A DNA stretch of 46,035 nt from JBBSWA01 sp038046485 (GTDB taxonomy: Archaea > Nanobdellota > Nanobdellia > Woesearchaeales > SM23-78), in NCBI GenBank assembly GCA_038046485.1, contig JBBSWA010000055.1, positions 1 to 46,035 of the forward strand. The letters are read 5' to 3'. The notes below the pieces were generated by a model. It made no database searches, was not told where the DNA came from, and was given only the letters and a program-made list of their open reading frames with translations. Below are positions 38,686 through 46,035 of the stretch, in pieces. Both the position numbers and the translations under genes were made by a program. Positions within the stretch are counted from its first letter, which is position 1; every line of letters starts with the position of its first letter.

Positions 38686-39606
38686 ATGGAAAATGTCATC
38701 ATCCTCGGTGCTGGTATTGCTGGCTATACCGCTGCGATTTATACGGCTCGAGCGAATTTAAAGCCTATTCTGATTGGTGGCCCTGAAGTCGGAGGACAAC
38801 TGACCTTGACCATGGAAGTAGAAAATTTCCCTGGCTTTCCGAACGGGGTACAAGGCCCTGAACTCATGCAGATGATGCGCAAGCAAGCTGAGAAGTTTGG
38901 AACACAGTTTATTGAAGGCGTTGCCAAACGGTTTGACGCGAAGGGGGATCATTATGAAATTCAAGTGGGCGAGCAAGTTCTGCAGGCCCAAACGGTTATT
39001 GTTGCAACGGGCGCCTCTGCTAAATGGTTGGAGGTTCCTTCTGAACAACAGTATAAAGGTCGAGGTGTTTCGACGTGTGCGACGTGTGATGGCTTCTTCT
39101 ACCGAGGAAAAGAAGTCATTGTTGTCGGAGGAGGAGATAGTGCCTGTGAGGAAAGCCTCTTCTTGACCAAGTTTGCGACAAAGGTTACCCTGGTACATCG
39201 CCGAGACCAATTGCGCGCGAGCAAGATCATGCAAGATCGTGTTTTTAAAAATGAAAAAATTAAGGTACTTTGGGATCATGTGGTGGAAGAAGTCCTGGGC
39301 GATGGAAAACATGTCACGGGTGCTAAATTTAAACATGTCAAAACCGGCCAAGTAACTGAGATGAAGACCGATGGGATCTTTTCTGCCATTGGCCATGTGC
39401 CTAACACTAAAATATTTGAAGGTAAACTGGAGTTGGATGAGAAGGGTTATTTGAAGACCGACCGATTCATGCATACGAACCTACCTGGAGTATTTGGGGC
39501 GGGGGATGTGCAAGACATCAAATACCGACAAGCTGTAACGGCAGCGGGAACGGGATGTCAATCGGCCATGGAAGCTGAGAAGTACTTGGAAAACCTGGAG
39601 AATTAG
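38686..39606 (+). CDS. trxB: Thioredoxin reductase
   Basis: 306 aa. FAD site GAGIAGYTAA (8-17), redox-active CATCDG (about 131-136), NADPH-binding VVGGGDSACEE (about 147-157), and the C-terminal FAD motif GVFGAGDVQD. Uses NADPH to reduce thioredoxin; the NAD kinase and thioredoxin genes lie nearby. CATATAAAT (38656-38664) before leaderless ATG 38686. The end overlaps vapC by 4 nt on the opposite strand. Confidence 0.97.
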   Translation: MENVIILGAGIAGYTAAIYTARANLKPILIGGPEVGGQLTLTMEVENFPGFPNGVQGPELMQMMRKQAEKFGTQFIEGVAKRFDAKGDHYEIQVGEQVLQAQTVIVATGASAKWLEVPSEQQYKGRGVSTCATCDGFFYRGKEVIVVGGGDSACEESLFLTKFATKVTLVHRRDQLRASKIMQDRVFKNEKIKVLWDHVVEEVLGDGKHVTGAKFKHVKTGQVTEMKTDGIFSAIGHVPNTKIFEGKLELDEKGYLKTDRFMHTNLPGVFGAGDVQDIKYRQAVTAAGTGCQSAMEAEKYLENLEN

Positions 39607-39986
39607 AAAATCATTACGTTTTCTATTCCTTTAAAATCATGGTCACATGTCACGAAAATAGTGTTTTCTTGTTGAGCTGTAGCGAGATGAATGGCATCTG
39701 CTAGGCCGAATTTAGACTTTTCCAATCGAATGTTGTTTTTGAGCTTTCCAGATGCCAACACAACTCCTAGACTTAATGGAAGAATGTGTGCGTTCTCGCG
39801 AATAAACATTAAATTCTCTTCAAAAGGAAGCTTCTTTCGTTCAAATATGTCTGCTAATTCTGCAATGGCAATTATTGAAGTAGCAATTGACTTATGACCT
39901 ATTTCTGCCCAAATTTCCTTTCCCTTTTTAGATCCTTTAAAGTACTCTACCCATACTGAACTGTCTAAAACATAGTCATAGCTCAT
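39603..39986 (-). CDS. vapC: VapC-type PIN-domain toxin
   Basis: 127 aa. PIN residues: Asp8 in YVLDSSVWVEYF, Glu43 in AIAELAD, Asp97 in FGLADAIHLATA, Asp115/117 in FVTCDHDF. This is the Mg-dependent RNase type that cuts tRNA or rRNA. It overlaps the antitoxin gene by 11 nt upstream, the usual VapBC arrangement. Confidence 0.93.
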   Translation of the reverse strand: MSYDYVLDSSVWVEYFKGSKKGKEIWAEIGHKSIATSIIAIAELADIFERKKLPFEENLMFIRENAHILPLSLGVVLASGKLKNNIRLEKSKFGLADAIHLATAQQENTIFVTCDHDFKGIENVMIF

Positions 39987-40179
39987 GGCGGAACTTCATT
40001 CGGTCTTCTTTTTTATTCCAAGACAAGCCTGGAGTAGAGCCAAACATGGACTTGGGCACTTTTAGGTCTTTTTTTAGCAGCTCTTCAATGACTTGATCAT
40101 AGGAAGGAGCTTGCTTGTTCTTCTTAGCTATCTCTAAGAGTTGCTTGGTTGTTTGCGAGACTTGAATGGTGGTGGACAT
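39976..40179 (-). CDS. vapB: VapB-type antitoxin
   Basis: 67 aa. MSTTIQVSQTTKQLLEIAKKNKQAPSYDQVIEELLKK is a ribbon-helix-helix-like start (strand then two helices). The end (SMFGSTPGLSWNKKEDRMKFRHEL) would wrap the toxin. It probably represses its own promoter through the palindrome directly upstream. Confidence 0.9.
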   Translation of the reverse strand: MSTTIQVSQTTKQLLEIAKKNKQAPSYDQVIEELLKKDLKVPKSMFGSTPGLSWNKKEDRMKFRHEL

Positions 40180-40185
40180 TATAGC

Positions 40186-40207
40186 TATAACTATAGCTAT
40201 AGTTATA
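40186..40207. promoter_or_regulatory. 22-bp perfect palindrome, VapBC operator
   Basis: TATAACTATAG (40186-40196) is followed by its exact inverse (40197-40207). It lies 6 nt before the vapB start on the reverse strand and includes the TATA-like TTATAAC. Binding by the RHH antitoxin, giving autorepression, is inferred from family practice. Confidence 0.65.
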
Positions 40208-40285
40208 AAGGTTTTGGTACTATTGAAGATATATGTTACTACTTAAAAGGAAATATTTATATATAAGCTTTGTTTATTCCCTTTT

Positions 40286-40853
40286 ATGACCTCGTCTATG
40301 ACACCACCCCCTTTAACAGTTCCCTTACTAGGATCTTTAGAGTCTCTTGCAGCTGTTCCCTCAGATATTGTGGATTCTCAATATAAATTGCTTAGAGGAG
40401 ATTTGGAAAAAATAAATGCGTTTTTTGTAGAGCGAGGATACAATACCCTCGGTGCAGCTAGTTCAAACCCTATTGGGGGGGGGATCTCAACTTGAAGAAG
40501 GTTTACGAAGAGTTTTTGAAGTTAAGGCCTCTGGGGTCCTAGCACCACTATTCCCCCAACTTCATATCCCGATGGTTTTAGCTTATACTAGCCCTGCTAA
40601 AATGGGTGTAGGTTTCTTTGTTGACGTTGACGTTCCTTCATGCCCTAATCCCCCTCCTGATCGCATTGATCCTCTCAATATTCCTTTTAACATTACTGTT
40701 AGATTATTTGACGCTGATGGTACTGGCGTTCGAGACCTAAGAGGGGTAGAACAAGATGCTCGTTTCCGCTATTTCACAACACCTAGTAGACCTAGAATTG
40801 GAAGTTATGATCCAATTACAGAGTTGCTCAGTACATTAGAACCTCTCTTGTAA
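40286..40853 (+). pseudogene. Gene broken by a frameshift at a 9-G run (unknown function)
   Basis: The first frame starts at ATG 40286 (TATA ATTTATATATA upstream, leaderless) and stops at 40495. The second frame continues to 40853 without a good start of its own. The run of nine G at 40475-40483 marks the switch: with eight G the reading becomes NPIGGGSQLEEGLRRVFEV, giving one 188-aa protein. No domain is recognised; the second part is beta-rich and Pro-rich. Phase variation, a real mutation or a sequencing error are all possible. Confidence 0.65.
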
Positions 40854-40930
40854 ATTCTATACTTTCACAAAAACTATATAAAGCGCATATGAGTTCTCTT
40901 GTTTATGTTTATTTCAATAAGTGCCCTTGT

Positions 40931-41137
40931 TTCTATTATCATCTAAGTTAGCTTGCTCTTTTAAGCAGGCAAAAACCAAAAAATAATAGAAAGCAATATA
41001 AACATCCGACGAGGAAAGGGTTTAGCATCTTCGAAACCCTCGATCTCGAATGAAAGGCACTGTGTCCCCGTAGGGGTCATCCCCCCACAACGTGCCTGAC
41101 ACTTGGTTGCAGGGGTTTCGACCTTAGGATGCTAAAC
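40931..41137 (+). ncRNA. Structured leader RNA upstream of ileS
   Basis: Two modules fold strongly. Module 1: TTCTATTAT (40931-40939) pairs with 40983-40991, enclosing a 7-bp hairpin 40951-40957/40964-40970. Module 2: P1 GTTTAGCATC (41020-41029) pairs with 41128-41137; P2 TCGAAACCC (41031-41039) with 41113-41121; P3 GGCAC (41056-41060) with GTGCC (41092-41096); P4 CCCC/GGGG (41066-41069/41073-41076) with a GTA loop. It ends 25 nt before the IleRS ATG, with GAGG in between. TATA 40874-40882 could start it. A cis-regulatory or independent RNA is inferred; no known family recognised. Confidence 0.6.
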
Positions 41138-41162
41138 AGGTTATATCGAGGAAACAAGAACC

Positions 41163-44100
41163 ATGCCGTACGACCTTCAAACAGAACATCTCATGCGCGA
41201 GCATTGGAAGAAGATCAACCTACTCAAACTGCTCGAGAAAAAGAATGCAGATGGAGAGAATTATTTTTTACTGGATGGCCCCCCTTACTCCAATAATGTT
41301 CCTCACGTTGGGCATATTCGAAACACTGTCTATAAGGACCTTTATGTCCGGCTTGCTTTCCAGCAAGGCAAAAAAGTGCTCTTTCAACCTGGCTTTGACA
41401 CACACGGATTGCCGATTGAGAACGTTGTGGAAAAGAAAATTGGCGTTAAAAGCAAGCAAGACATTGAAAGGTATGGCATTGCCAAGTTTGTACAACTCTG
41501 CAAAGAAAACGCGACGCTCTACAAAGATATTTGGATTCAAGTTTATGATCTGTTAGGAAGCTGGTACAGCTGGAAAGAACCCTATTTAACCTACCACAAT
41601 AGCTACCTTGAAAGCGCCTGGTGGGCCTTTACTCGCATCTGGGAAAAGGGCCTGGTTTACGAAGGGAAAAAGCCTGTAACTTGGTGCCCTCATTGTCAAA
41701 CAGCCCTGGCTGGCTATGAAGTCACGGACAGCTACAAAAATGTGTCTGACCCGGCTGTTTACCTTAAATTTAAACTCAAAAGTCATGATGCGTACTTGCT
41801 TGTATTCACAACGACTCCCTGGACCTTACCAAGTAATGTAGCTATTTGTGTGCATCCGGATAAGGAATATGTTAAAGTCAGTACAGACAAAGGCAATCTG
41901 ATCCTTGCCAAGAAGCGCCTTGAATTCTTGGATCGCATTGAACTTAAATACAAGATTCTTGAAGAATTTCCCGGCAGAAAAATGGACGGCTGGGAATACG
42001 AATCCTTAATTGATGTTCCCGTACAAAAAGAACTGCAAAAGAATCCCAAGGCATTACGCGTGTACATGTCCATTCCTATGCTCAAAGAACGCGTGGCAAG
42101 CAAGATCCAAGAAAAAAAAGGGGTTACCAAAAAAGACCTCTACGAAGACTTTGTTACTGTGGATGATGGTACGGGTTTGGTGCATACAGCACCCGGACAT
42201 GGTAAGACCGACCATGTAGTTGGAGAGCATTATGGATTGCCTGCTCCTAGCCCCTTGGATGATGAATGTAAATTCACCGATGATGTAGGGATCTACCAAG
42301 GAGAGTTTGTGAAAGACGCCGACCATGCCCTGGCTGAACACCTGCACAAAACAGGACAATTGCTGCACTATGAAAAAATAGAACACTCCTATCCCCTCTG
42401 TTGGCGATGCAAAACGCCTCTTATATTTAGGATGAGCAATCAATGGTTCATTCGCATTGAACCTGTCAAAGAAAAAATGCTTCAATCCAATGAAGAAACC
42501 CGATGGCAACCCGGGTTTGCAAAAGAACGACTTCGCAGCTGGGTGAGCAGTGCTGATGACTGGAACTTTTCAAGACAACGGTACTGGGGCATTCCGATTC
42601 CTCTTTGGAAGTGTGAGTGCGGAGAAATTAAAGTTATAGGCAACTTGGAAGAATTGCAAGAAAATGCCACCACTTCCGTATCCAAGGATTTCGATCTTCA
42701 CACAGCCAGCATGGTTGAACTTAAGTGCCTATGCGGCAAAGCCATGAAGCGAATCCCCGACATTTTTGATGTATGGTATGACGCAGGCTGTGCACCGTAT
42801 GCCAGTTTGGGATATCCAAAGCACAATAAAGAGCTCTTTGAACAGCACCACCCCGTCTCTAGAATCAATGAAAGCCAAGACCAGATTCGCGGATGGTTCT
42901 ACCACTTGATGTTCTGCAGTGTTGCTGTCTTTGACAAGACCCCGTTTCAGGCCGTTAGCATGCCAGGCTGGGTTGTCGATGAGAAAGGAGAAAAATTCAG
43001 CAAAAGCAGCAACATGCTTGAAGCGAAGACCATCCTTGAAAAGTTTGGCGCGGATGCACTTCGATTCTACTACTGCTGGGATATCGCACCGTATGAATTG
43101 CAGAAATTCAGCTTGAAAGTGTTGCAAGGGGATGTGACTAAGTACTTCAATATCCTATGGAACTTGCACACTTATTTGTTAAATCAGGCATTGGAAGAAC
43201 CGGTTAAAATCGAGAAGATTGAAGACCACTGGATCCTTTCTCGGTTGAACACGACCATTCAAACGGTATTGAAGGCGTATGAGAGCTTTGAACTGCACCA
43301 AGCGGGACGAGCCTTGTACACCTTTGTCATTGATGATTTAAGTAGGACGTATGTGCAGCTTACTCGAGATCGGGAAGATGATGCTCCAGCTCATGTATTG
43401 CATGAATGCCTGCAAAAGATGGTTACGTTAACGGCGGCGATCAACCCACACATTTCCGAGCAGGTCTATCAAAATCTCTCTGGCATGCACAAAAAGGCGA
43501 AAGAATCTGTACATCTAGAGCCCTTGCCCAAGGTTGAGAAGATGGATGAGAAACTTGAACAAAACATGCACTTTGCGAATGAACTCATTACGGCTGCACT
43601 TGCTGCACGAGACAAAGTCAAACAAGGTTTACGATGGCCCTTGTCTGAACTGATTTTAGATACGGAAAACAAAGAATATGAAGCTGCTTCAAAAGAACTT
43701 GCTGAAGTGATCTTACGCCAAACCAACATCAAGAAGATCACGCACAAAAAGATGAAGCCTTCCCTTGACTTTAAACCCAATTATGGTGCTCTAGGTAAAG
43801 CTTTTGGACAGGAAACGGCTTCCATGACTGAACTCATTCTGAAAAACAAGGATAGCCTTCTTGAACAACTTGAAAACAAAAAACCTTTAAAAATCGGTAC
43901 GCATGAATTCCAAGAAAACCAATTTGAAATTATCCGAACGGCACCGGACGGATATCAACTGGTGGAATTCAAAGGCGGCTTGGTGTACTTGAATTTGAAG
44001 GTGACGCCTGAACTTGAAAGTGAGGGCTATGCTCGAGAGATCATGCGAAGAATTCAACAGGTGCGAAAGGAGCAAAAACTCACCAAGGAAGATGCGATTA

Positions 44101-44273
44101 AATTGACGCTTGTGACTTTGCATCCTGAACTATTGGAAAGCCATCGAGCGGCCATTCAGGAAAAGGTGAATGCTAAGACCCTCACGATCAAAAATGTATT
44201 TGAAGATAAAGCAGGCGTAAAAGAAGAGACGATCCGTGGCAAGGCTTTCCAAATCATTGTGGAGAAGATATGA
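41163..44273 (+). CDS. ileS: Isoleucyl-tRNA synthetase
   Basis: 1036 aa, normal for archaeal/eukaryotic-type IleRS. Class I motifs: PHVGH (HIGH, 47-51) after DGPPYSNN, and EKFSKSSNML (KMSKS, near 610). The editing CP1 domain occupies about 185-420 (TTTPWTLPSNVAI; GTGLVHTAPGHGKTDHVVG). Cys pairs CWRC, CEC and CLCGK suggest zinc binding, and an anticodon-binding helical domain ends at about 830. It charges tRNA-Ile. The preceding 5' leader is long and structured, and GAGG lies 11 nt before the start. Overlaps the next gene as ATGA. Confidence 0.97.
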   Translation: MPYDLQTEHLMREHWKKINLLKLLEKKNADGENYFLLDGPPYSNNVPHVGHIRNTVYKDLYVRLAFQQGKKVLFQPGFDTHGLPIENVVEKKIGVKSKQDIERYGIAKFVQLCKENATLYKDIWIQVYDLLGSWYSWKEPYLTYHNSYLESAWWAFTRIWEKGLVYEGKKPVTWCPHCQTALAGYEVTDSYKNVSDPAVYLKFKLKSHDAYLLVFTTTPWTLPSNVAICVHPDKEYVKVSTDKGNLILAKKRLEFLDRIELKYKILEEFPGRKMDGWEYESLIDVPVQKELQKNPKALRVYMSIPMLKERVASKIQEKKGVTKKDLYEDFVTVDDGTGLVHTAPGHGKTDHVVGEHYGLPAPSPLDDECKFTDDVGIYQGEFVKDADHALAEHLHKTGQLLHYEKIEHSYPLCWRCKTPLIFRMSNQWFIRIEPVKEKMLQSNEETRWQPGFAKERLRSWVSSADDWNFSRQRYWGIPIPLWKCECGEIKVIGNLEELQENATTSVSKDFDLHTASMVELKCLCGKAMKRIPDIFDVWYDAGCAPYASLGYPKHNKELFEQHHPVSRINESQDQIRGWFYHLMFCSVAVFDKTPFQAVSMPGWVVDEKGEKFSKSSNMLEAKTILEKFGADALRFYYCWDIAPYELQKFSLKVLQGDVTKYFNILWNLHTYLLNQALEEPVKIEKIEDHWILSRLNTTIQTVLKAYESFELHQAGRALYTFVIDDLSRTYVQLTRDREDDAPAHVLHECLQKMVTLTAAINPHISEQVYQNLSGMHKKAKESVHLEPLPKVEKMDEKLEQNMHFANELITAALAARDKVKQGLRWPLSELILDTENKEYEAASKELAEVILRQTNIKKITHKKMKPSLDFKPNYGALGKAFGQETASMTELILKNKDSLLEQLENKKPLKIGTHEFQENQFEIIRTAPDGYQLVEFKGGLVYLNLKVTPELESEGYAREIMRRIQQVRKEQKLTKEDAIKLTLVTLHPELLESHRAAIQEKVNAKTLTIKNVFEDKAGVKEETIRGKAFQIIVEKI

Positions 44274-44593
44274 ACTCAACCCTTCGTAACGCCTTTGCCT
44301 ATTACACGATCTTTTTTTTGCACGTCAGTTTCATTGTTGCAGCTTTCTTGTCTCCCCTCTTTTTGAGTTGGAGATGGATCTTGGCTGGTCTGGCTGGATA
44401 CTATTCTCAACACAGAATCTTTGGAGGGTGTATGTTAACAAAATTTCAATTTAAAGGAAAACAAGACAGTTTTTACGGTTACTATTTAAACCGACTTGGG
44501 CTTTCCCCTAATCAACGAGTGCTGACCTTTCTTTCTAAGTATGGCTTTCCCTGGCTGATCTTTTTTGCAGCACTCTTCCGACAAGGATACTAA
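44270..44593 (+). CDS. Small membrane protein, DUF2784-like
   Basis: 107 aa with hydrophobic segments at about 9-30, 32-46 and 88-103. The motif YSQHRIFGGCMLTKFQF...DSFYGYYLNRLG recalls the CPLT-x-x-E pattern of DUF2784-type proteins but the match is loose. The ATG overlaps the ileS stop (ATGA), so translation is coupled; no functional link to IleRS is evident. Confidence 0.65.
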   Translation: MNSTLRNAFAYYTIFFLHVSFIVAAFLSPLFLSWRWILAGLAGYYSQHRIFGGCMLTKFQFKGKQDSFYGYYLNRLGLSPNQRVLTFLSKYGFPWLIFFAALFRQGY

Positions 44594-44670
44594 AATCGAT
44601 AGCTTTTTATATCGAATCGCGATCTTTTCTTAAAGCTTTTAATCATTAATCAATTTAGGGGGAACATTCA

Positions 44671-45132
44671 TTGGCAAAGACCATAGCTGTAGAAACACCA
44701 CTTGCTGAAATTACTTTACGCAAATATGAAACACCAAGCAATCTAGAAAATCGGGAGCTTGTACGTAAAGTGTGCCTTGCTTTGGGCTTATTGCAGCCAG
44801 GGGATTCTCGCGATGTTGTTGTGGATGTGTTTCAAGTTGTGCTCGAAAATAAAAAAGAACTTACTTCTAAAGAAATTGAGGAGCTGACCATTGCGAACCG
44901 CAAGAAGTACAAATTGCCCTTGTTAGGTATTGCACCTTCGAATGTGCGAAGACAATTATTAAGATTGAGGGATTTGTTCCTGGTTGAGAAGGTTAAGAAC
45001 AACTATCGCATCCGTGAGAATACCCTCTTAGAACACATCTTTGTGGAAAACATCGAGAAATACTATTTGAATAGTATTATCGTACGCGTTAAGGAGTATA
45101 TTCGAGAAGCGGATAAGAAGTTCTTGCAGTAA
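44671..45132 (+). CDS. Winged-helix-like protein of unknown function, TTG start
   Basis: 153 aa beginning at TTG 44671, supported by AGGGGGA 7-13 nt upstream and absence of any ATG nearby. The protein is helical; VFQVVLENKKELTSKEIEELTIANRKKYKLPLLGIAPSNVRRQLLRLRDLFLVEKVKNNYRIRE reads like a winged HTH (helix-turn-helix then the YRIRE wing). A DNA-binding or regulatory role is inferred, not shown. Own promoter: GCTTTTTATATCG (44602-44614). Confidence 0.65.
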   Translation: MAKTIAVETPLAEITLRKYETPSNLENRELVRKVCLALGLLQPGDSRDVVVDVFQVVLENKKELTSKEIEELTIANRKKYKLPLLGIAPSNVRRQLLRLRDLFLVEKVKNNYRIRENTLLEHIFVENIEKYYLNSIIVRVKEYIREADKKFLQ

Positions 45133-45163
45133 GGTATATAAATTTCTCTCTTACACTCTCCTT

Positions 45164-45625
45164 ATGAATGACGATCAGCTCTACGATCTTTTGCAAACCA
45201 TAATTCTTCCCTTATCTCAAGAGCGGTACTTGTGGAGAGTCGGAGGGAGTGCTGCTCTGCGCGTGCATGGGATTGATATAGATCGAGTTTCTGTAGGAGA
45301 TCTAGATTTAACAAGTGAGGATGAAGGTATTGAGTTCTGTCTCAAACATTTCGAAGGAGCTCGGGAGAACTCTCGTGCCTTCCCTAGGCATATTCGATTT
45401 GAACTGCAAGGTCAGGAAGTGAAAGTGCTTGGTACGAGACCTGATATTGATTATTTGGAACGTAGCGTATTTGTGCCTTGGCGAGGACTCTATGTTCCTG
45501 TTTTGCCCTTGCAAGATATCCTAACTATCTATGAGAAAAAAGTAGACAAACCAGACAAAGCTGCGTTTGTTCGGCAAGAATTAGAATGGCGGCATGGCTC
45601 AGCAATATGGCTTAAGGATTCCTAA
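45164..45625 (+). CDS. Nucleotidyltransferase-fold protein
   Basis: 153 aa. WRVGGSAALRVHGIDIDRVSVGDLDLTS carries the GGSxAL...GDxDL motif of AbiEii/MNT-like nucleotidyltransferases. EVKVLGTRPDIDYLERS may hold the third acidic residue, and LPLQDILTIYEKKVDKPDKAAFVRQELEW is a typical C-terminal helix. Such proteins act in toxin-antitoxin, antibiotic modification or defence; no partner is adjacent. GGTATATAAA then leaderless ATG 45164. Stop overlaps the Nudix gene by 14 nt convergently. Confidence 0.75.
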   Translation: MNDDQLYDLLQTIILPLSQERYLWRVGGSAALRVHGIDIDRVSVGDLDLTSEDEGIEFCLKHFEGARENSRAFPRHIRFELQGQEVKVLGTRPDIDYLERSVFVPWRGLYVPVLPLQDILTIYEKKVDKPDKAAFVRQELEWRHGSAIWLKDS

Positions 45626-46028
45626 ACGCTTTTTCAACTTCTACTTCCATCCCTTTGATGTGGTCGTACTTGCTTAATTCACTGGAAACAATCCAGGCGA
45701 AGTCTTCAAAATCCTCTGAGAGGGTTACGTTTTCTTCCTTTGCTTGTACGGTAAAGGCAAATCCAACTACATTATGGCCGTCTGGGCGAATGAAGGTGTA
45801 ATCTTTTAGATACTCATGATGATCTTCGATGTTTAGGCCTACTTCTTCAAGCACTTCACGTTTTAATGTGGTTAGTACATCTTCACCCTTTTCCACCTTA
45901 CCGCCGGGAAAGGCCCACTTACTCGGGTAGGCGATTTCCTTCTTGCTTCGCTTTACGATCAAGAACTGGTCTTGTTTTTTATTTTTTATGACAGCCGTGA
46001 TGGCAACGATGTGTTTTTTATCATCCAT
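45612..46028 (-). CDS. Nudix hydrolase
   Basis: 138 aa. The Nudix box GGKVEKGEDVLTTLKREVLEEVGL (about 42-65) is intact, with the REVLEEVG metal-binding glutamates. The N-terminal IVAITAVIKNKKQDQFLIVKRSKKEIAYPSKWAFPGG is typical of MutT-like NTP pyrophosphohydrolases. It hydrolyses nucleoside-diphosphate-X; MutT-type cleaning or nucleotide-sugar turnover are both possible. The start at 46028 is close to the window edge, so the promoter is not visible. Confidence 0.92.
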   Translation of the reverse strand: MDDKKHIVAITAVIKNKKQDQFLIVKRSKKEIAYPSKWAFPGGKVEKGEDVLTTLKREVLEEVGLNIEDHHEYLKDYTFIRPDGHNVVGFAFTVQAKEENVTLSEDFEDFAWIVSSELSKYDHIKGMEVEVEKAFRNP

Positions 46029-46035
46029 TACCCTT

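Noticed and set aside
38758..39474. 238-codon reverse ORF inside trxB
   Set aside because: It is a shadow of trxB: no promoter, no recognisable domain, while trxB carries all the family motifs.
40889..40951. 20-codon ORF upstream of ileS as an attenuator leader peptide
   Set aside because: It contains no isoleucine codons, its ATG lies before the TSS predicted from the TATA box, and it has no ribosome site.
41020..41140. H/ACA guide RNA: the long stem is followed by ACA
   Set aside because: The internal loop is strongly asymmetric (1 nt against 6 nt), no proper guide pocket of two open strands exists, and the hairpin is longer than usual for a single H/ACA unit.
41005..41160. RNase P RNA-like words (GAGGAAAG near 41011 and TTATATCGAGG near 41141) around the ileS leader
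   Set aside because: The flanking pairing does not form the P4/CR-I-CR-V helix, and the specificity domain and other conserved regions are missing.
1..46035. CRISPR arrays, tRNA or rRNA genes
   Set aside because: No regularly spaced direct repeats of 24-40 bp and no T-arm/acceptor combination or rRNA core sequences were seen in the spacers.

Overview
The window looks like a DPANN archaeon, most likely of the Woesearchaeota/Pacearchaeota type. The evidence is the archaeal/eukaryote-type ribosomal proteins (L44e, S27e, L31e, L39e, S19e), aIF2-alpha, Nop10, an archaeal Gins51, a Methanococcus-like S-layer protein and class III-signal pilin-like proteins. Most first genes of transcription units have an AT-rich TATA box whose centre lies about 25 bp before the start codon (leaderless mRNAs), while internal genes use Shine-Dalgarno sequences. 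Lineage is inferred from gene content only. No rRNA, tRNA or CRISPR array was found.

Layout. 1-5.8 kb: a partial DHH phosphoesterase, a possible micro-ORF, a nucleotidyltransferase-like protein, a TPR-glycosyltransferase, a Gly-rich zinc ribbon, an FKBP prolyl isomerase, a MaoC-like hot-dog protein and an Mpv17/PMP22-like membrane protein whose C-terminus was rewritten by a 163-bp MITE. 5.8-13.5 kb: a Cys-rich secreted repeat protein, a sodium:solute symporter, several unknown proteins and a Bro-N protein. This part also holds two orphan 5' ends of a glycosyltransferase gene and a block of overlapping palindromes. 13.5-19.4 kb: a co-directional glycosyltransferase/TPR island, followed by a 976-aa S-layer protein (19.8-22.7 kb) that it may glycosylate.

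22.8-30.6 kb: a RelE-type toxin-antitoxin pair, a secreted repeat protein, Gins51, a DUF4239 membrane protein, the conserved L44e-S27e-aIF2alpha-Nop10 cluster, an HPF-like protein, and the opposing S19e-L39e-L31e operon. 30.8-34.9 kb: two pilin-like proteins, triosephosphate isomerase, a B-box-like zinc protein, NAD kinase and a bacterial-type Lgt. 34.9-40.2 kb: a double-module Lrp regulator divergent from a lipoprotein substrate-binding protein, thioredoxin, a NYN nuclease, an Ada-like zinc protein, thioredoxin reductase and VapBC. 40.3-46 kb: a gene broken at a 9-G run, a strongly structured leader before ileS, IleRS, a small membrane protein, a winged-helix-like protein, a nucleotidyltransferase and a Nudix hydrolase.

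The best candidates for something undescribed are the structured RNA upstream of ileS (about 40931-41137), the overlapping palindromes at 12408-12538 with the nearby orphan glycosyltransferase starts, the MITE at 4968-5130, and a hairpin found twice with a compensatory base change (30701-30743 and 38081-38110).
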